Source: Bacilli bacterium (GTDB taxonomy: Bacteria; Bacillota_I; Bacilli_A; ML615J-28; CAG-313). Taken from it: DNA of 64,000 nt. Location of the stretch: positions 1 to 64,000 of the forward strand of contig JAFQFT010000026.1 of NCBI GenBank assembly GCA_017398545.1. The letters are read 5' to 3'. The notes beneath the pieces were generated by a model that worked only from the letters and a program-made list of their open reading frames with translations, searched no databases and was not told where the DNA came from. The position numbers and the translations under genes were made by a program. Numbering within the stretch: position 1 is the first letter of the stretch; every line of letters starts with the position of its first letter. Shown piece by piece: positions 7,142 to 16,485 of the stretch.

Positions 7142-7399
7142 TTAATCTTTAAATGATTCAGATATTAGTTCATACATATTTGAAGCATCATCTTTTTTAA
7201 TTACAGGATTAAGTGATAAAACTTTTACTGAAATTTGTTTTCTACCAAATTCTATTGTGATAATATCACCAATCTTTAATTCTTTTGAAGGTTTAGCTAT
7301 TTTATCGTTTACTAAAATTCTTTCTGATTCTGATGCTTCTTTCGCAAGAGTGCGACGTTTAATTAGTCTAGATACTTTTAAGTATTTATCTAATCTCAT
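7142..7399 (-). CDS. rqcP: S4-domain ribosome quality control factor RqcP (YabO/Hsp15 type)
   Basis: RqcP binds 50S subunits with obstructed nascent chains and assists RqcH during alanine tailing. The 85-residue protein is a single S4 RNA-binding domain. It opens with [20 protein letters not shown], nearly identical in pattern to Bacillus YabO, and keeps the ILVNDKIAKPS loop and the NMYELI tail. The ATG shares its A with the stop of ftsH (TAATG), so it is translationally coupled to ftsH. A terminator follows. Confidence 0.93.
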   Translation of the reverse strand: MRLDKYLKVSRLIKRRTLAKEASESERILVNDKIAKPSKELKIGDIITIEFGRKQISVKVLSLNPVIKKDDASNMYELISESFKD

Positions 7400-9474
7400 T
7401 ATTTATTATCCTCATCATTATTTTCTTGATTAGATTCTTGTTGTTGTTGTTGTTCTTTTTCTTCTTGTTCTAATCTTTCTTGTAACTCTTGTTCTTCTTT
7501 AGCCATCTTAGCTTTTTTCTTTTCCCACCAAGTAAGTTGTCCAGTCTTTAAAAGATCATCAATATCTTCTCTTGTAAGAGTTTCAACTTCAATAAGATGT
7601 TTTGCGATTAAATCTAGAAGAGCTCTATTTTCTTCTAAGATTTTCTTACCTTGTTCATAACATTCATTAATAATCTTTCTTACTTCTTGGTCAATTTCAA
7701 GAGCAATTTGGTCTGAGAAACGTTTTTCAGTCATATAATCACGACCTAAGAATGTATGGCCACCAGAAGTTTCATATTGAACAGGGCCAAGTGAACTCAT
7801 ACCATACTCAGTAACCATTGCACGAGCAATTCTAGTTGCATTTTGGAAGTCATTATGAGCTCCTGTTGTCATTTGATTGAATACAATTTCTTCTGCAAGA
7901 CGACCTGCTAAAAATGAAATAATTTCAGCAGTTAAGAATTCTTTTGTATGAACAAATGTTTCTTCCTCAGGTGTCATTAAGTTATAACCACCAGCATTAC
8001 CACGAGGAATAATTGTAACTTTTTGAACAACTTGAGCATGTTTAACTTTTAATCCAATTACCGCATGACCCGCTTCATGATACGCAATTAATGCCTTTTC
8101 AGTATCAGAATACTTTCTAGATTTCTTAGCTGGACCCATCATTACTCTATCAACAGCTTCATCAATATGATAAATCTTAATCTCTCTACAGTTTTCTCTA
8201 GCAGCTAAAAGTGCAGCTTCATTAAGTAAGTTTTCAAGATCTGCACCACTAAATCCTGGAGTACGTCTAGCTACATCAGTAAGATTTACCCTTGGAGATA
8301 GGCGTTTATTTCTTGCGTGAACTTTTAAGATTTCTTCTCTTGCTAAAAGGTCTGGATTACTAATTGTAATTTGTCTATCAAAACGACCAGGTCTAAGAAG
8401 TGCTGGGTCTAAAATATCCACACGGTTAGTTGCAGCCATAACAATAATACCAGAGTTACCTGCAAAACCATCCATTTCAACAAGTAATTGGTTTAATGTT
8501 TGTTCTCTTTCATCGTGACCACCACCAAGACCTGTACCACGTTGACGACCTACCGCATCAATTTCATCAATAAAGATAATACATGGAGCATTTTGTTTTG
8601 CAACTTTAAACATATCTCTAACACGTGATGCACCAACACCAACAAACATTTCAACGAAATCTGAACCTGAAATTGAATAGAATGGTACATTAGCTTCACC
8701 TGCAACAGCTCTTGCTAAAAGTGTCTTACCAGTCCCTGGACCACCACAAAGTAGAACACCTTTAGGGATTCTTGCACCCATATCAAAATACTTAGCAGGA
8801 TTCTTTAAGAAATCAACAACTTCAATTAACTCTTCTTTTTCTTCTTTTAAACCTGCAACATCATTAAATGTAACATTTGTTTTCTTTGCAAGACGAGCTC
8901 TTGTTTTAGAGAACTCAAATGCTTGATTATTACTATTTGAATTATTTTTAATAATAAAGAATAAGAAAATACCAACAAGTGCAATCGGTAAAACCATTGA
9001 AATAAGCGATAACCAATTAAAATTAGAAACAACACTTGGATTATTAATAGTAAACTCTTGTGTCGAAAGAGCTTGTCCTTTACCTTTTAGTTCAAGATAA
9101 TCAGCTCTTGCTTGTTCAATCGTTTCAAACTCACTCCAAGAAATAACAGCTTTAAAAGTTTTAGCTTCTTTATAATCAGCTTTAAATGTACCAGTAATTT
9201 CTACAAGTTCATAGTTACCATCACCAGCAACACCTTTATAATTAACCTTTTCAATTAAAATAATATCTTTTAAAGCAACAGTATCTTTAATTCCATCATT
9301 ATCTGTATCTTTATATTCATAAAAATGTTCATAGATCTCTTGATAAGTTAACTCTTTAACACTACTTGTACCATTAAGCGCAAATTTCACTACCGCAAAA
9401 ATAATACCAGCAATTAAAAGAAGAATAAAAATATCACCAAATCCAAAACGTTTCGTGCTTTTTTTATTAATCAT
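7399..9474 (-). CDS. ftsH: ATP-dependent zinc metalloprotease FtsH
   Basis: FtsH is a membrane-anchored AAA+ protease that degrades membrane and short-lived cytosolic proteins. The 691-residue protein has a TM segment at about 12-31, an extracytoplasmic domain, a second TM at about 155-176, Walker A GGPGTGKT (244-251), Walker [12 protein letters not shown], the SRH region ([20 protein letters not shown]) and the zinc site HEAGH near residue 465. The C-terminus ends in a Q/E-rich tail of about 35 residues ([13 protein letters not shown]). AGGAGG precedes the ATG. It follows tilS and overlaps rqcP by one base. Confidence 0.97.
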   Translation of the reverse strand: MINKKSTKRFGFGDIFILLLIAGIIFAVVKFALNGTSSVKELTYQEIYEHFYEYKDTDNDGIKDTVALKDIILIEKVNYKGVAGDGNYELVEITGTFKADYKEAKTFKAVISWSEFETIEQARADYLELKGKGQALSTQEFTINNPSVVSNFNWLSLISMVLPIALVGIFLFFIIKNNSNSNNQAFEFSKTRARLAKKTNVTFNDVAGLKEEKEELIEVVDFLKNPAKYFDMGARIPKGVLLCGGPGTGKTLLARAVAGEANVPFYSISGSDFVEMFVGVGASRVRDMFKVAKQNAPCIIFIDEIDAVGRQRGTGLGGGHDEREQTLNQLLVEMDGFAGNSGIIVMAATNRVDILDPALLRPGRFDRQITISNPDLLAREEILKVHARNKRLSPRVNLTDVARRTPGFSGADLENLLNEAALLAARENCREIKIYHIDEAVDRVMMGPAKKSRKYSDTEKALIAYHEAGHAVIGLKVKHAQVVQKVTIIPRGNAGGYNLMTPEEETFVHTKEFLTAEIISFLAGRLAEEIVFNQMTTGAHNDFQNATRIARAMVTEYGMSSLGPVQYETSGGHTFLGRDYMTEKRFSDQIALEIDQEVRKIINECYEQGKKILEENRALLDLIAKHLIEVETLTREDIDDLLKTGQLTWWEKKKAKMAKEEQELQERLEQEEKEQQQQQESNQENNDEDNK

Positions 9475-9516
9475 ACTTCCTCCTATTAAATCATAATTAA
9501 TTATATCCTATAATTA

Positions 9517-10800
9517 TTAACTAATTGTTAAACCTAAAATAATTAAAACATCATCAGATTCATTAACAACAACTAAAGTATTCACTCGGTCTAAATAAGA
9601 AACCTTTTTATTTGTTAAGACATCACTCACCTTTTGTTTATAAAAAGAAACCTCATTTGTTTGCTTATTAACCCTTTTTCTAATTATTTTATCACCATCA
9701 CGCCTTTTTCTAATAACAAAAGGCATACTTATACTATTATAACATACAACACTATTTCCTGTAGTAAAATAACAATTATTTTTATCAACAATAAATTTTG
9801 CATTATCAATTAAATCATATGTACCATAATCACATATTTTTACTGAAAACTCTAATTCTTTAATTTCCTTCTTAATAAAAATACAATTACCATACTCTTT
9901 AACAAGCACTAAATTATCCATTAACTTATTAACAACTCTTTGTTTCTCACTCTTTAAAACTTTTATAATTTCATTAATAAGCGTTCTACTAAGACCATAA
10001 GGTTTTAACAAACTAAATAAAACCTCTTTAACTAAATAATCATTTAAATTAAAAAGTTTATCACACTTAAATTTAATAAAATCATCTGTAATTATAACAT
10101 TACATTTAATAAAATCACTTACAAAATCTTCTAACAACTTAGCAGCCCCAAGAAGTGATTCATTGTAATAATTAACAGCCTCAATCAAATTAGGATTCTC
10201 TTTCATAAGAAACGGAACTATATCTAATCTTATACGATTCCTTAAATAATCATATTCACTATTTGATTCATCATTAAAATACTTTATACCATTATTATTA
10301 GCATATTCTTCAATTTCTAATCTAGAAACTTTAAGTAAAGGTCTGTATAAAATTAAATTTCTAAAAAAAGTTTCCTCTTCAATCCCTGCATAACCTTTTA
10401 ACGAAGACTGCTTCATAAAACGCATTAACATCGTCTCTAAATTATCATTAGCATGATGTGCTAAAAGTACATACTTAACTTTATACTTAGCAGCAACGCT
10501 TTCAAAAAATGCATACCTCTTACTACGCGCTACACTTTCAAAATTAGAGCTACTGTCAAAACATAAATGTTCAACTTCAAATATTAAATTATTATTCTTA
10601 CAAAAACTTTTAATATACTCTTCTTCATCCTTTGATTCAATTCTTACACCATGATTAACATGTGCTACAATAATTTGTTCTTTATTTAAAGCACTTAAAC
10701 AAAGATTAAGAAGCACACAAGAATCAACACCAGCCGAACATGCAACAATAACTTTATTATCTTTAATTTTATTCTTAATATTTAAAACAATATTATTCAT
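9517..10800 (-). CDS. tilS: tRNA(Ile)-lysidine synthase
   Basis: TilS converts the wobble C34 of the AUA-reading tRNA-Ile to lysidine using ATP and lysine. The N-terminal PP-loop reads VACSAGVDSC, where the usual SGGxDS has Ala in place of the first Gly. LLAHHANDNLETMLMRF and the RPLL segment are typical, and a C-terminal domain with KRRDGDKI is present, so the 427 residues are full length. I start at the ATG at 10800 with GGAG upstream; the frame reaches further but lacks a ribosome site. It is upstream of ftsH, the usual Bacillota neighbour. Confidence 0.93.
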   Translation of the reverse strand: MNNIVLNIKNKIKDNKVIVACSAGVDSCVLLNLCLSALNKEQIIVAHVNHGVRIESKDEEEYIKSFCKNNNLIFEVEHLCFDSSSNFESVARSKRYAFFESVAAKYKVKYVLLAHHANDNLETMLMRFMKQSSLKGYAGIEEETFFRNLILYRPLLKVSRLEIEEYANNNGIKYFNDESNSEYDYLRNRIRLDIVPFLMKENPNLIEAVNYYNESLLGAAKLLEDFVSDFIKCNVIITDDFIKFKCDKLFNLNDYLVKEVLFSLLKPYGLSRTLINEIIKVLKSEKQRVVNKLMDNLVLVKEYGNCIFIKKEIKELEFSVKICDYGTYDLIDNAKFIVDKNNCYFTTGNSVVCYNSISMPFVIRKRRDGDKIIRKRVNKQTNEVSFYKQKVSDVLTNKKVSYLDRVNTLVVVNESDDVLIILGLTIS

Positions 10801-10867
10801 AAATAATACTCCACAAACTAAAGTTATATATATTATACCACTTTTTACCAAAATTGCAAGAAAACAA

Positions 10868-10895
10868 AAAAGAATGGCAAACTAACCATTCTTTT
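10868..10895 (-). terminator. terminator of the hydrolase-murF-ddl operon
   Basis: A 10-bp stem (AAAAGAATGG / CCATTCTTTT, loop of 8) with a TTTTTTG run on the minus strand overlaps the last two bases of ddl. Confidence 0.8.
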
Positions 10896-12024
10896 ATTTT
10901 TTCATCTTCAAATTCTTAACCGATAAAATATTACTATCAAAACTACTAATTAAATTATCATTTTTACTATATCTAAATAACGCATCTTTAATCAATATAT
11001 CAATTAACTCTTTAAAACTATAATTCTTATATAAATAAAATGCAAGCGAACCAGGAATCGTATTAACCTCATTAAAATAAAGCTTATTATTTGTTTTATC
11101 ATACAAATAATCAACCCTAATAACACCATTAAAGCCCAATGTTTTATAAATAACTTTAGTATAACTCTTAATTTCATCTTCCAACTCTTTAGAAATATTA
11201 GCAGGAACACACCTATTTTCCTTACTAACCTCTTTTAAACCACCATCATTATACTTATCATCAAACGTTAAATAAGAGTTATCTGATTTAACCTCCTCAA
11301 CAAGCGATGTAATAAGAGTCTCTTTATTAGAAAAACAAGCCATATTATACTCAACAAAATCATCCAACTTTTGTTCAACTATAACCTTTTCACCAAAAGT
11401 AAGAGCACTAGTTATTCCTTTTTTTAATTCATCAATATTATACGCAATATTAATACCAATACTAGAACCAAGAAGAGCTGGCTTTATTATAAGCGGAAAA
11501 CTAAAATTATTTAAAATTTTAGAAATTTTCTTTTCATAAGACTCACTAGTAACCTCAATAAACTTACACATCCTAACCCCACTAGACTTTAACAACCTTT
11601 TACAAAGACCTTTGTCTTGTGCAACACCACTAGAAGTTACACCACTACAAACATTAGGAACTTTTAAAAGATTAATAAGTCCAGCTACACTACCATCCTC
11701 TACACCACTTCCGTGAACAATAGGGAAACAAACATCCACTTTCCACTTCTTACCCCTATATACCATATACGTTATTTTACCAATACGTTTAAAATAACAA
11801 TTAACCTTTTTATTTAAATGACAACCATTCTTAAAATAATCTAACGAATCAAAAGTCTTTAAATAAATAAACTCATTCTCTTTAGATAAATATACAACTC
11901 TAACATTATACTTACTCTTATCCATATTTAAAACCGCTTGTAAGCCTGAAATAAGCGAAATTTCGTGTTCTACACTACATCCACCAATAAACACACAAAC
12001 ATTAACCAAACCTTCAAAATTCAT
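10894..12024 (-). CDS. ddl: D-alanine--D-alanine ligase
   Basis: Ddl makes the D-Ala-D-Ala dipeptide for peptidoglycan precursors in the cytosol. The 376-residue protein shows the N-terminal GGCSVEHEISLISG motif, a central ATP-grasp region (FPLIIKPALLGSSIGI) and the C-terminal metal-binding FNEVNTIPGS with Asn and Glu. It starts 4 bases after murF. The pairing with a MurF-type ligase, which uses the dipeptide, fits a peptidoglycan role. Specificity for D-Ala rather than D-Lac is assumed, not proven. Confidence 0.94.
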   Translation of the reverse strand: MNFEGLVNVCVFIGGCSVEHEISLISGLQAVLNMDKSKYNVRVVYLSKENEFIYLKTFDSLDYFKNGCHLNKKVNCYFKRIGKITYMVYRGKKWKVDVCFPIVHGSGVEDGSVAGLINLLKVPNVCSGVTSSGVAQDKGLCKRLLKSSGVRMCKFIEVTSESYEKKISKILNNFSFPLIIKPALLGSSIGINIAYNIDELKKGITSALTFGEKVIVEQKLDDFVEYNMACFSNKETLITSLVEEVKSDNSYLTFDDKYNDGGLKEVSKENRCVPANISKELEDEIKSYTKVIYKTLGFNGVIRVDYLYDKTNNKLYFNEVNTIPGSLAFYLYKNYSFKELIDILIKDALFRYSKNDNLISSFDSNILSVKNLKMKK

Positions 12025-12028
12025 ACAA

Positions 12029-13549
12029 TCACCTCATTAAATAATTATCTGGTAAATCATTCTCAATTAAAACATTAACAAAAACATCATTAAAAGAACT
12101 ATACTTATTCTTTAAATACTTAACCCCTTCACTATAAGAATCAACACATTTATAACTAATATTACGTTTATTTAATAACATCTTTAACTTTTTAACTTCT
12201 TTATTATTAACAAGTACAATATCATCTAATCCATTAAGAGAAACAACCAACTTTTCATTAATATAGCCACTATAACTTCCACCATCAACTACACCAGGTG
12301 TAATAATACACTTAATACCGTTTAACCTCTTTAAAACATTAACAGCAGAAACAAAACCTTCTGTATTAGAATTAAAACTATCATCTAAAAATCTAAAATT
12401 AGAGCCTTCAACATCACTTTTTAAACAAAGCCTATTTTCAACATTACAAAGTTTTAAAACACCACTCTTAAAACTTTCATCACTCAAATAAAACTTATCA
12501 TCAAGCATCTTCTTAACACCATAACAAAGCACAATATTATCAATATTATGATCACCTAAAAGTTTAGTCTTAATATGAAGTATAAATTTATTATAAGAAT
12601 AAATATCAAACTCAGTATAAACATCATCATACTTTATATTACAAGCATAATACTTACCATAACGTTTATTAACACCAATACACTCGTTAATATCATTTGA
12701 TTCTATTCCATTTAAATATTCATTTCCATAATTTAAAACAAGTTTACCATCACAACCTAAACCATCTAAAAGCTCTAACTTAGTCTTCAAAACATTATCA
12801 ATACTCTTAAAACTTGACATATGTTGATAACCAATAGATGTAATAACCCCAACATTAGGTTTAATCATATTAACAATTTCCCTAATATCACCTTTCTTTG
12901 TGGCCCCTGCCTCACAAAAGAAAAGCTCACTTAATCCACTCATATTATTAAGAACACATTTAGCAATCCCCATTGGAGTATTATAAGATTTAGGTGTTGC
13001 ATAAACAAAATACTCAGACTTATAAATTTCTTCCAACATCCTCTTAACACTCGTTTTACCAAAACTACCAGTTATACAAACAACATAAGGACTAATTTTC
13101 TCTAATCTTTTTGCTGCAATATTCTTATAATAATTATTTATTATCCACTCAAATGGACTAATTAATAAGCTACTAAATAATACAATAAAAGGAAGAAGAA
13201 ATACAACTAATAAAAAAGTTGAACGCGATAAAGAAAACAAAAAAGGAACCAAACACAACAATACACATACAATACTTAACCTAAAAATCCTTTTAGTAAA
13301 CTTCAATTTAACAATATACTTAACCCTAATCAAAGAAAACACAAGCACAAACACATAAACAAATAAATCAGCATAACTATTCTTAAAGAAAAATAAACCC
13401 GTCAAATAACAACAAAAAACAAAAGGCAATCCAAAATAATACTTCTTAAAATACCTAATCAAACTAAAACTACTATAATGCTCTTGCTGCAACATCAACA
13501 AAAGAAAATATAACCCCTTAATAATCGGCAACACAAAAACAAAATACAT
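12029..13549 (-). CDS. murF: MurF-type Mur ligase with N-terminal membrane region
   Basis: MurF adds D-Ala-D-Ala to the UDP-MurNAc-tripeptide. The central Mur ligase domain shows the P-loop CITGSFGKTSVKRML, TPKSYNTPMG (substrate site) and the C-terminal domain with DDSFNSN. Unlike classical MurF it begins with about 130 residues containing four or so hydrophobic segments (for example LFVYVFVLVFSLI and LLVVFLLPFIVLFSSLL), which would anchor it in the membrane. AGGAG lies 7 bases before the ATG. It lies between the hydrolase and ddl. A specialised relative rather than true MurF remains possible. Confidence 0.82.
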   Translation of the reverse strand: MYFVFVLPIIKGLYFLLLMLQQEHYSSFSLIRYFKKYYFGLPFVFCCYLTGLFFFKNSYADLFVYVFVLVFSLIRVKYIVKLKFTKRIFRLSIVCVLLCLVPFLFSLSRSTFLLVVFLLPFIVLFSSLLISPFEWIINNYYKNIAAKRLEKISPYVVCITGSFGKTSVKRMLEEIYKSEYFVYATPKSYNTPMGIAKCVLNNMSGLSELFFCEAGATKKGDIREIVNMIKPNVGVITSIGYQHMSSFKSIDNVLKTKLELLDGLGCDGKLVLNYGNEYLNGIESNDINECIGVNKRYGKYYACNIKYDDVYTEFDIYSYNKFILHIKTKLLGDHNIDNIVLCYGVKKMLDDKFYLSDESFKSGVLKLCNVENRLCLKSDVEGSNFRFLDDSFNSNTEGFVSAVNVLKRLNGIKCIITPGVVDGGSYSGYINEKLVVSLNGLDDIVLVNNKEVKKLKMLLNKRNISYKCVDSYSEGVKYLKNKYSSFNDVFVNVLIENDLPDNYLMR

Positions 13550-13551
13550 AC

Positions 13552-14295
13552 CTATACTCCTAAATAACTTTCAAACACTTTCATAAAGTAACAATAATTG
13601 TCCACAAAAGGGAAATGCCCACTATCTGGAATAACAACTAGTTCACTACCCTTAATTAATCTATTAATCAACTTCCCATCTTTTAATGGTGTACTTTTAT
13701 CACATTCACCCCAAATAATTAAAGTCTCACAACAAATATTTTTAAACACTTTTCTTTGATTATAATTAACTGCATAAACAAGCATCTTCTTCATTATAAA
13801 AGAAGAATTAACATAATCAACGCTTCCGCTATTTGTAACTAACTCATTATATTTCATCACATTTTTAAATGTCTTATAAAACCACTTTTTAAGTTTATAC
13901 AATCTAATCTTTATAAACTTCTTTATACTAAATCTTTTGATTCCAGCAGAATCAATCAAAATAAGTTTACTGACATTCCCATAACGATTTGCATACTCAC
14001 TCGCAATTCTTCCACCATATGAATGTCCAACTAATACAATATTTTTTAATCTATTACTTTCAATTAAACTATTTACAACCTTAGTAACCCCTACAACATC
14101 AAGCGCAACATCTGGCTCAGATGATCTTCCAAATCCCGGTAAATCAATTAAATAAACACAATACTTACTACTAATCCTATCAGCAATACTTTTAAAAATA
14201 TCCAAAGAACATCCCCAACCATGTAAAAACACAATAGGATTACCTTTTCCTATCTTTTCATAACTTATCTTTAACCCATTGTAATAATGAAACAT
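13552..14295 (-). CDS. alpha/beta hydrolase
   Basis: The 247-residue protein has a typical alpha/beta-hydrolase fold: oxyanion region VFLHGWG, nucleophile elbow GHSYGG (Ser), an acidic residue near WGECDKSTPL, and the catalytic His in DSGHFPF. There is no signal peptide. It is first in the wall operon, 2 bases before murF, which suggests a role linked to cell-wall precursors, though hydrolases of this type have very varied substrates. The ribosome site is weak (GGTG). Confidence 0.85.
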   Translation of the reverse strand: MFHYYNGLKISYEKIGKGNPIVFLHGWGCSLDIFKSIADRISSKYCVYLIDLPGFGRSSEPDVALDVVGVTKVVNSLIESNRLKNIVLVGHSYGGRIASEYANRYGNVSKLILIDSAGIKRFSIKKFIKIRLYKLKKWFYKTFKNVMKYNELVTNSGSVDYVNSSFIMKKMLVYAVNYNQRKVFKNICCETLIIWGECDKSTPLKDGKLINRLIKGSELVVIPDSGHFPFVDNYCYFMKVFESYLGV

Positions 14296-14373
14296 ACTGC
14301 ACCACTTTCTTTACTAAAATATATGCAATAATAACTAATCTATTACATATACTTTTAAAAACAGGAGGAACAA

Positions 14374-14994
14374 ATGAATAATAAATATCCATATAAAGTA
14401 AAAAGCTTACCATATCAAATAGTAAGCCTAGAACCGATTATTGATAAAACAACATTATCAATACATCACGATAAAATTTATTTAAACTATGTAGAAAAAC
14501 TAAATTTACTCATAAAAGAAAACAAATGTTTAGAAAACTACACAATTGAAGAACTTATTTACAATCCATACTTAATACCACCAACAATAATAAACAAAGT
14601 ACTCTATTACGCAGGAGGCATATATAACCATGAACTATATTTTGATAATCTATCACCAACCAAAAACACACAAATAAATGGATTATTCAAAGACAAAATA
14701 CTAGAAGAGTATAAAACAATAGAAAACTACCAAGAAACACTATTTAACATAGCATCATCACCAATTAACTACCACTGGATAATCACAACAATAAACAACA
14801 AAAATAAAATAGAAACAATCGGCCTAAAAGACAACGATACAAGCATCCCACTTAATCTTTATCCACTTCTAGTAATTGATATTACAGAACACGCCTACTT
14901 TATAAAATATCACAATCACAAAGATCACTACCTAAAAAACCTTCTTACTATCATCAATTATGATGTTATAAACGAAAGATTAAAAAAAATTTAA
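14374..14994 (+). CDS. divergent Fe/Mn superoxide dismutase family protein
   Basis: The 206-residue protein aligns with Fe/Mn SODs along its length: SLPYQIVSLEP at the start, the metal-ligand His in TLSIHHDK (about 31/32), YNHELYFDNL (His86) and DITEHAYFIKYHNHKDHYL (Asp169, His173). All four ligand positions can be placed. The central signature around GxGWxWL is replaced by NYHWIITT, and the sequence is Lys/Asn rich, so activity is uncertain. GGAGG precedes the ATG. It is divergent from the wall operon. It could detoxify superoxide in an anaerobe using PFOR. Confidence 0.8.
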   Translation: MNNKYPYKVKSLPYQIVSLEPIIDKTTLSIHHDKIYLNYVEKLNLLIKENKCLENYTIEELIYNPYLIPPTIINKVLYYAGGIYNHELYFDNLSPTKNTQINGLFKDKILEEYKTIENYQETLFNIASSPINYHWIITTINNKNKIETIGLKDNDTSIPLNLYPLLVIDITEHAYFIKYHNHKDHYLKNLLTIINYDVINERLKKI

Positions 14995-15063
14995 AAATTT
15001 TTAAAATAAAAAGAGCAATTTTAAAGTTTTTTTTAATTATATAAGTGAGAGGAGAAAAAAGAT

Positions 15064-16338
15064 ATGTATCTAACAATCAAACAAACTTATAAACCAAATA
15101 AATCGGAAAGAAAATTATTAAACCTACTATGTCATATTTCCAAAAATATTTACAACAGTTACTTATACGTTTTTAGATATGCATATTTTAACAATATAGA
15201 ATATGTAGATCAACTACTAAATAAAAAACTTTATAAAAACGAAAACTTTAAATTGATTAATCAAGATACAACAAAAGGGATAAGAAGAAAAGTAGTTGTA
15301 AATATGAACAACTTTAAAAATGGTTATATAAAAATCCCAAAGTACTTAGATAAACATGCAATGTTTCCTATTTTTGTAAGTAATCCAAAAATAATAACCA
15401 TAAAAAACAATCTATATTTCAAAATTCCATACGCTGATTTAACTAAATCCAGTAAAATATTTCAAACAATATTTGAAGATGAACTTATTAATTGTTTCAT
15501 AAAGGAATCAGCATTAAAAGAATCATTTGAGATATTCATCAAAATTCCAAGACACTTATATAAAAAACAAATTAGAGAAGTAATTATCAAACCTAAATTC
15601 AATGGATTAGAATATGAAATCCTTTATAGTTACATTGATGATTTAAAACCATTGAAACTTAGCAAAACCTTTAAAAATATCATGGCAATTGATTTAGGAA
15701 TAAATAATCTCGCATCCATTATTGTATCAAATAATAAAGCATTTATTATTGATGGAAAACATCTTAAATCAATTAACCAATATTATAATAAACAAATAGC
15801 CCATTATAGCTCAATAAAACCTAACAACAAAAAACTTACCAAAAAAGAATTTCTAATACATAAAAAAAGAAATAATAGAACAAAAGATTATATCAATAAA
15901 GCTTCCAAACAAATAATTAAAATCGCAATAGAAAATGAGACTTCAGAAATTATTATAGGTTACAACTATAATTTCAAAACAACATCACTAAACTTAAAAA
16001 AAGCAAATCAACTATTTAAAGAAATTCCACTTTCAAAATTTAAAGAATTAATTATTTCTAAAGCGAAAAAATACTCTATTAAAACTTCAACCATAAACGA
16101 ATCATACACTTCATTATGTTCATTTTATGATAATGAAGACATAAAGTTTCATTATAAGTATCAAGGAACAAGAATATCAAGAGGATTATTTAAAACAAAA
16201 AATGGAATTATAGTTAATGCAGACATAAATGCTGCACTTAACATTTTAAAAAAAAGTAAACCCGAAAGAACTGATATACTATCATTTCTTAGGAATAGTG
16301 GCCAGGCTATGCCTTGTAGATTAAAGGTAATTCTTTAA
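15064..16338 (+). CDS. tnpB: TnpB-family RNA-guided nuclease (IS200/IS605 OrfB), no TnpA
   Basis: TnpB proteins are RuvC-type nucleases guided by a right-end RNA (omega RNA) of IS200/IS605 elements. The three RuvC carboxylates are in place: Asp210 in AIDLGINNL, Glu346 in TINESYTSLC and Asp387 in NADINAALNI. The region between the last two has one Cys (SLCSF), so the usual four-Cys zinc ribbon is not recognisable. It ends with GQAMPCRL, which matches the usual OrfB tail. The ribosome site AGAGGAG is good. No tnpA lies nearby, so this is a non-autonomous or domesticated copy. Confidence 0.88.
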   Translation: MYLTIKQTYKPNKSERKLLNLLCHISKNIYNSYLYVFRYAYFNNIEYVDQLLNKKLYKNENFKLINQDTTKGIRRKVVVNMNNFKNGYIKIPKYLDKHAMFPIFVSNPKIITIKNNLYFKIPYADLTKSSKIFQTIFEDELINCFIKESALKESFEIFIKIPRHLYKKQIREVIIKPKFNGLEYEILYSYIDDLKPLKLSKTFKNIMAIDLGINNLASIIVSNNKAFIIDGKHLKSINQYYNKQIAHYSSIKPNNKKLTKKEFLIHKKRNNRTKDYINKASKQIIKIAIENETSEIIIGYNYNFKTTSLNLKKANQLFKEIPLSKFKELIISKAKKYSIKTSTINESYTSLCSFYDNEDIKFHYKYQGTRISRGLFKTKNGIIVNADINAALNILKKSKPERTDILSFLRNSGQAMPCRLKVIL

Positions 16339-16346
16339 CTTCTACA
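16315..16346 (+). mobile_element. right-end hairpin of the tnpB element (candidate omega-RNA scaffold)
   Basis: TGTAGATTAAAG (16315-16326) pairs with CTTTAACTTCTACA (16333-16346) with a 2-nt bulge and a 6-nt loop, overlapping the tnpB stop. In IS605-type elements the guide RNA is made from this end and reads into the flanking DNA, so the guide would begin near the following terminator. The exact right end is not determined. Confidence 0.45.
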
Positions 16347-16350
16347 AAAA

Positions 16351-16370
16351 AGAACCCCCAAAGGGGTTCT
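16351..16370 (-). terminator. terminator of the suf operon
   Basis: AGAACCCC / GGGGTTCT (loop CAAA) is followed by TTTTTT on the minus strand, about 50 bases after the sufB stop. Confidence 0.88.
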
Positions 16371-16386
16371 AACGTTTATTTAGCAA

Positions 16387-16485
16387 CCGATGGAATATGC
16401 TCTCCTATACAGGAACATATTATCCAATAGAATCTTTCATTTCTAGTTTAATTAACTGATTAAGTTCAACTGCATATTCCATCGG
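16387..16485. repeat. 14-bp inverted repeat spanning the sufB 3' end
   Basis: CCGATGGAATATGC (16387-16400, downstream of sufB) is the exact reverse complement of GCATATTCCATCGG (16472-16485, inside sufB). Both arms lie next to a TTTAGCAA-like sequence. The pair could form a long-loop stem in the sufB mRNA 3' end. Confidence 0.6.
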
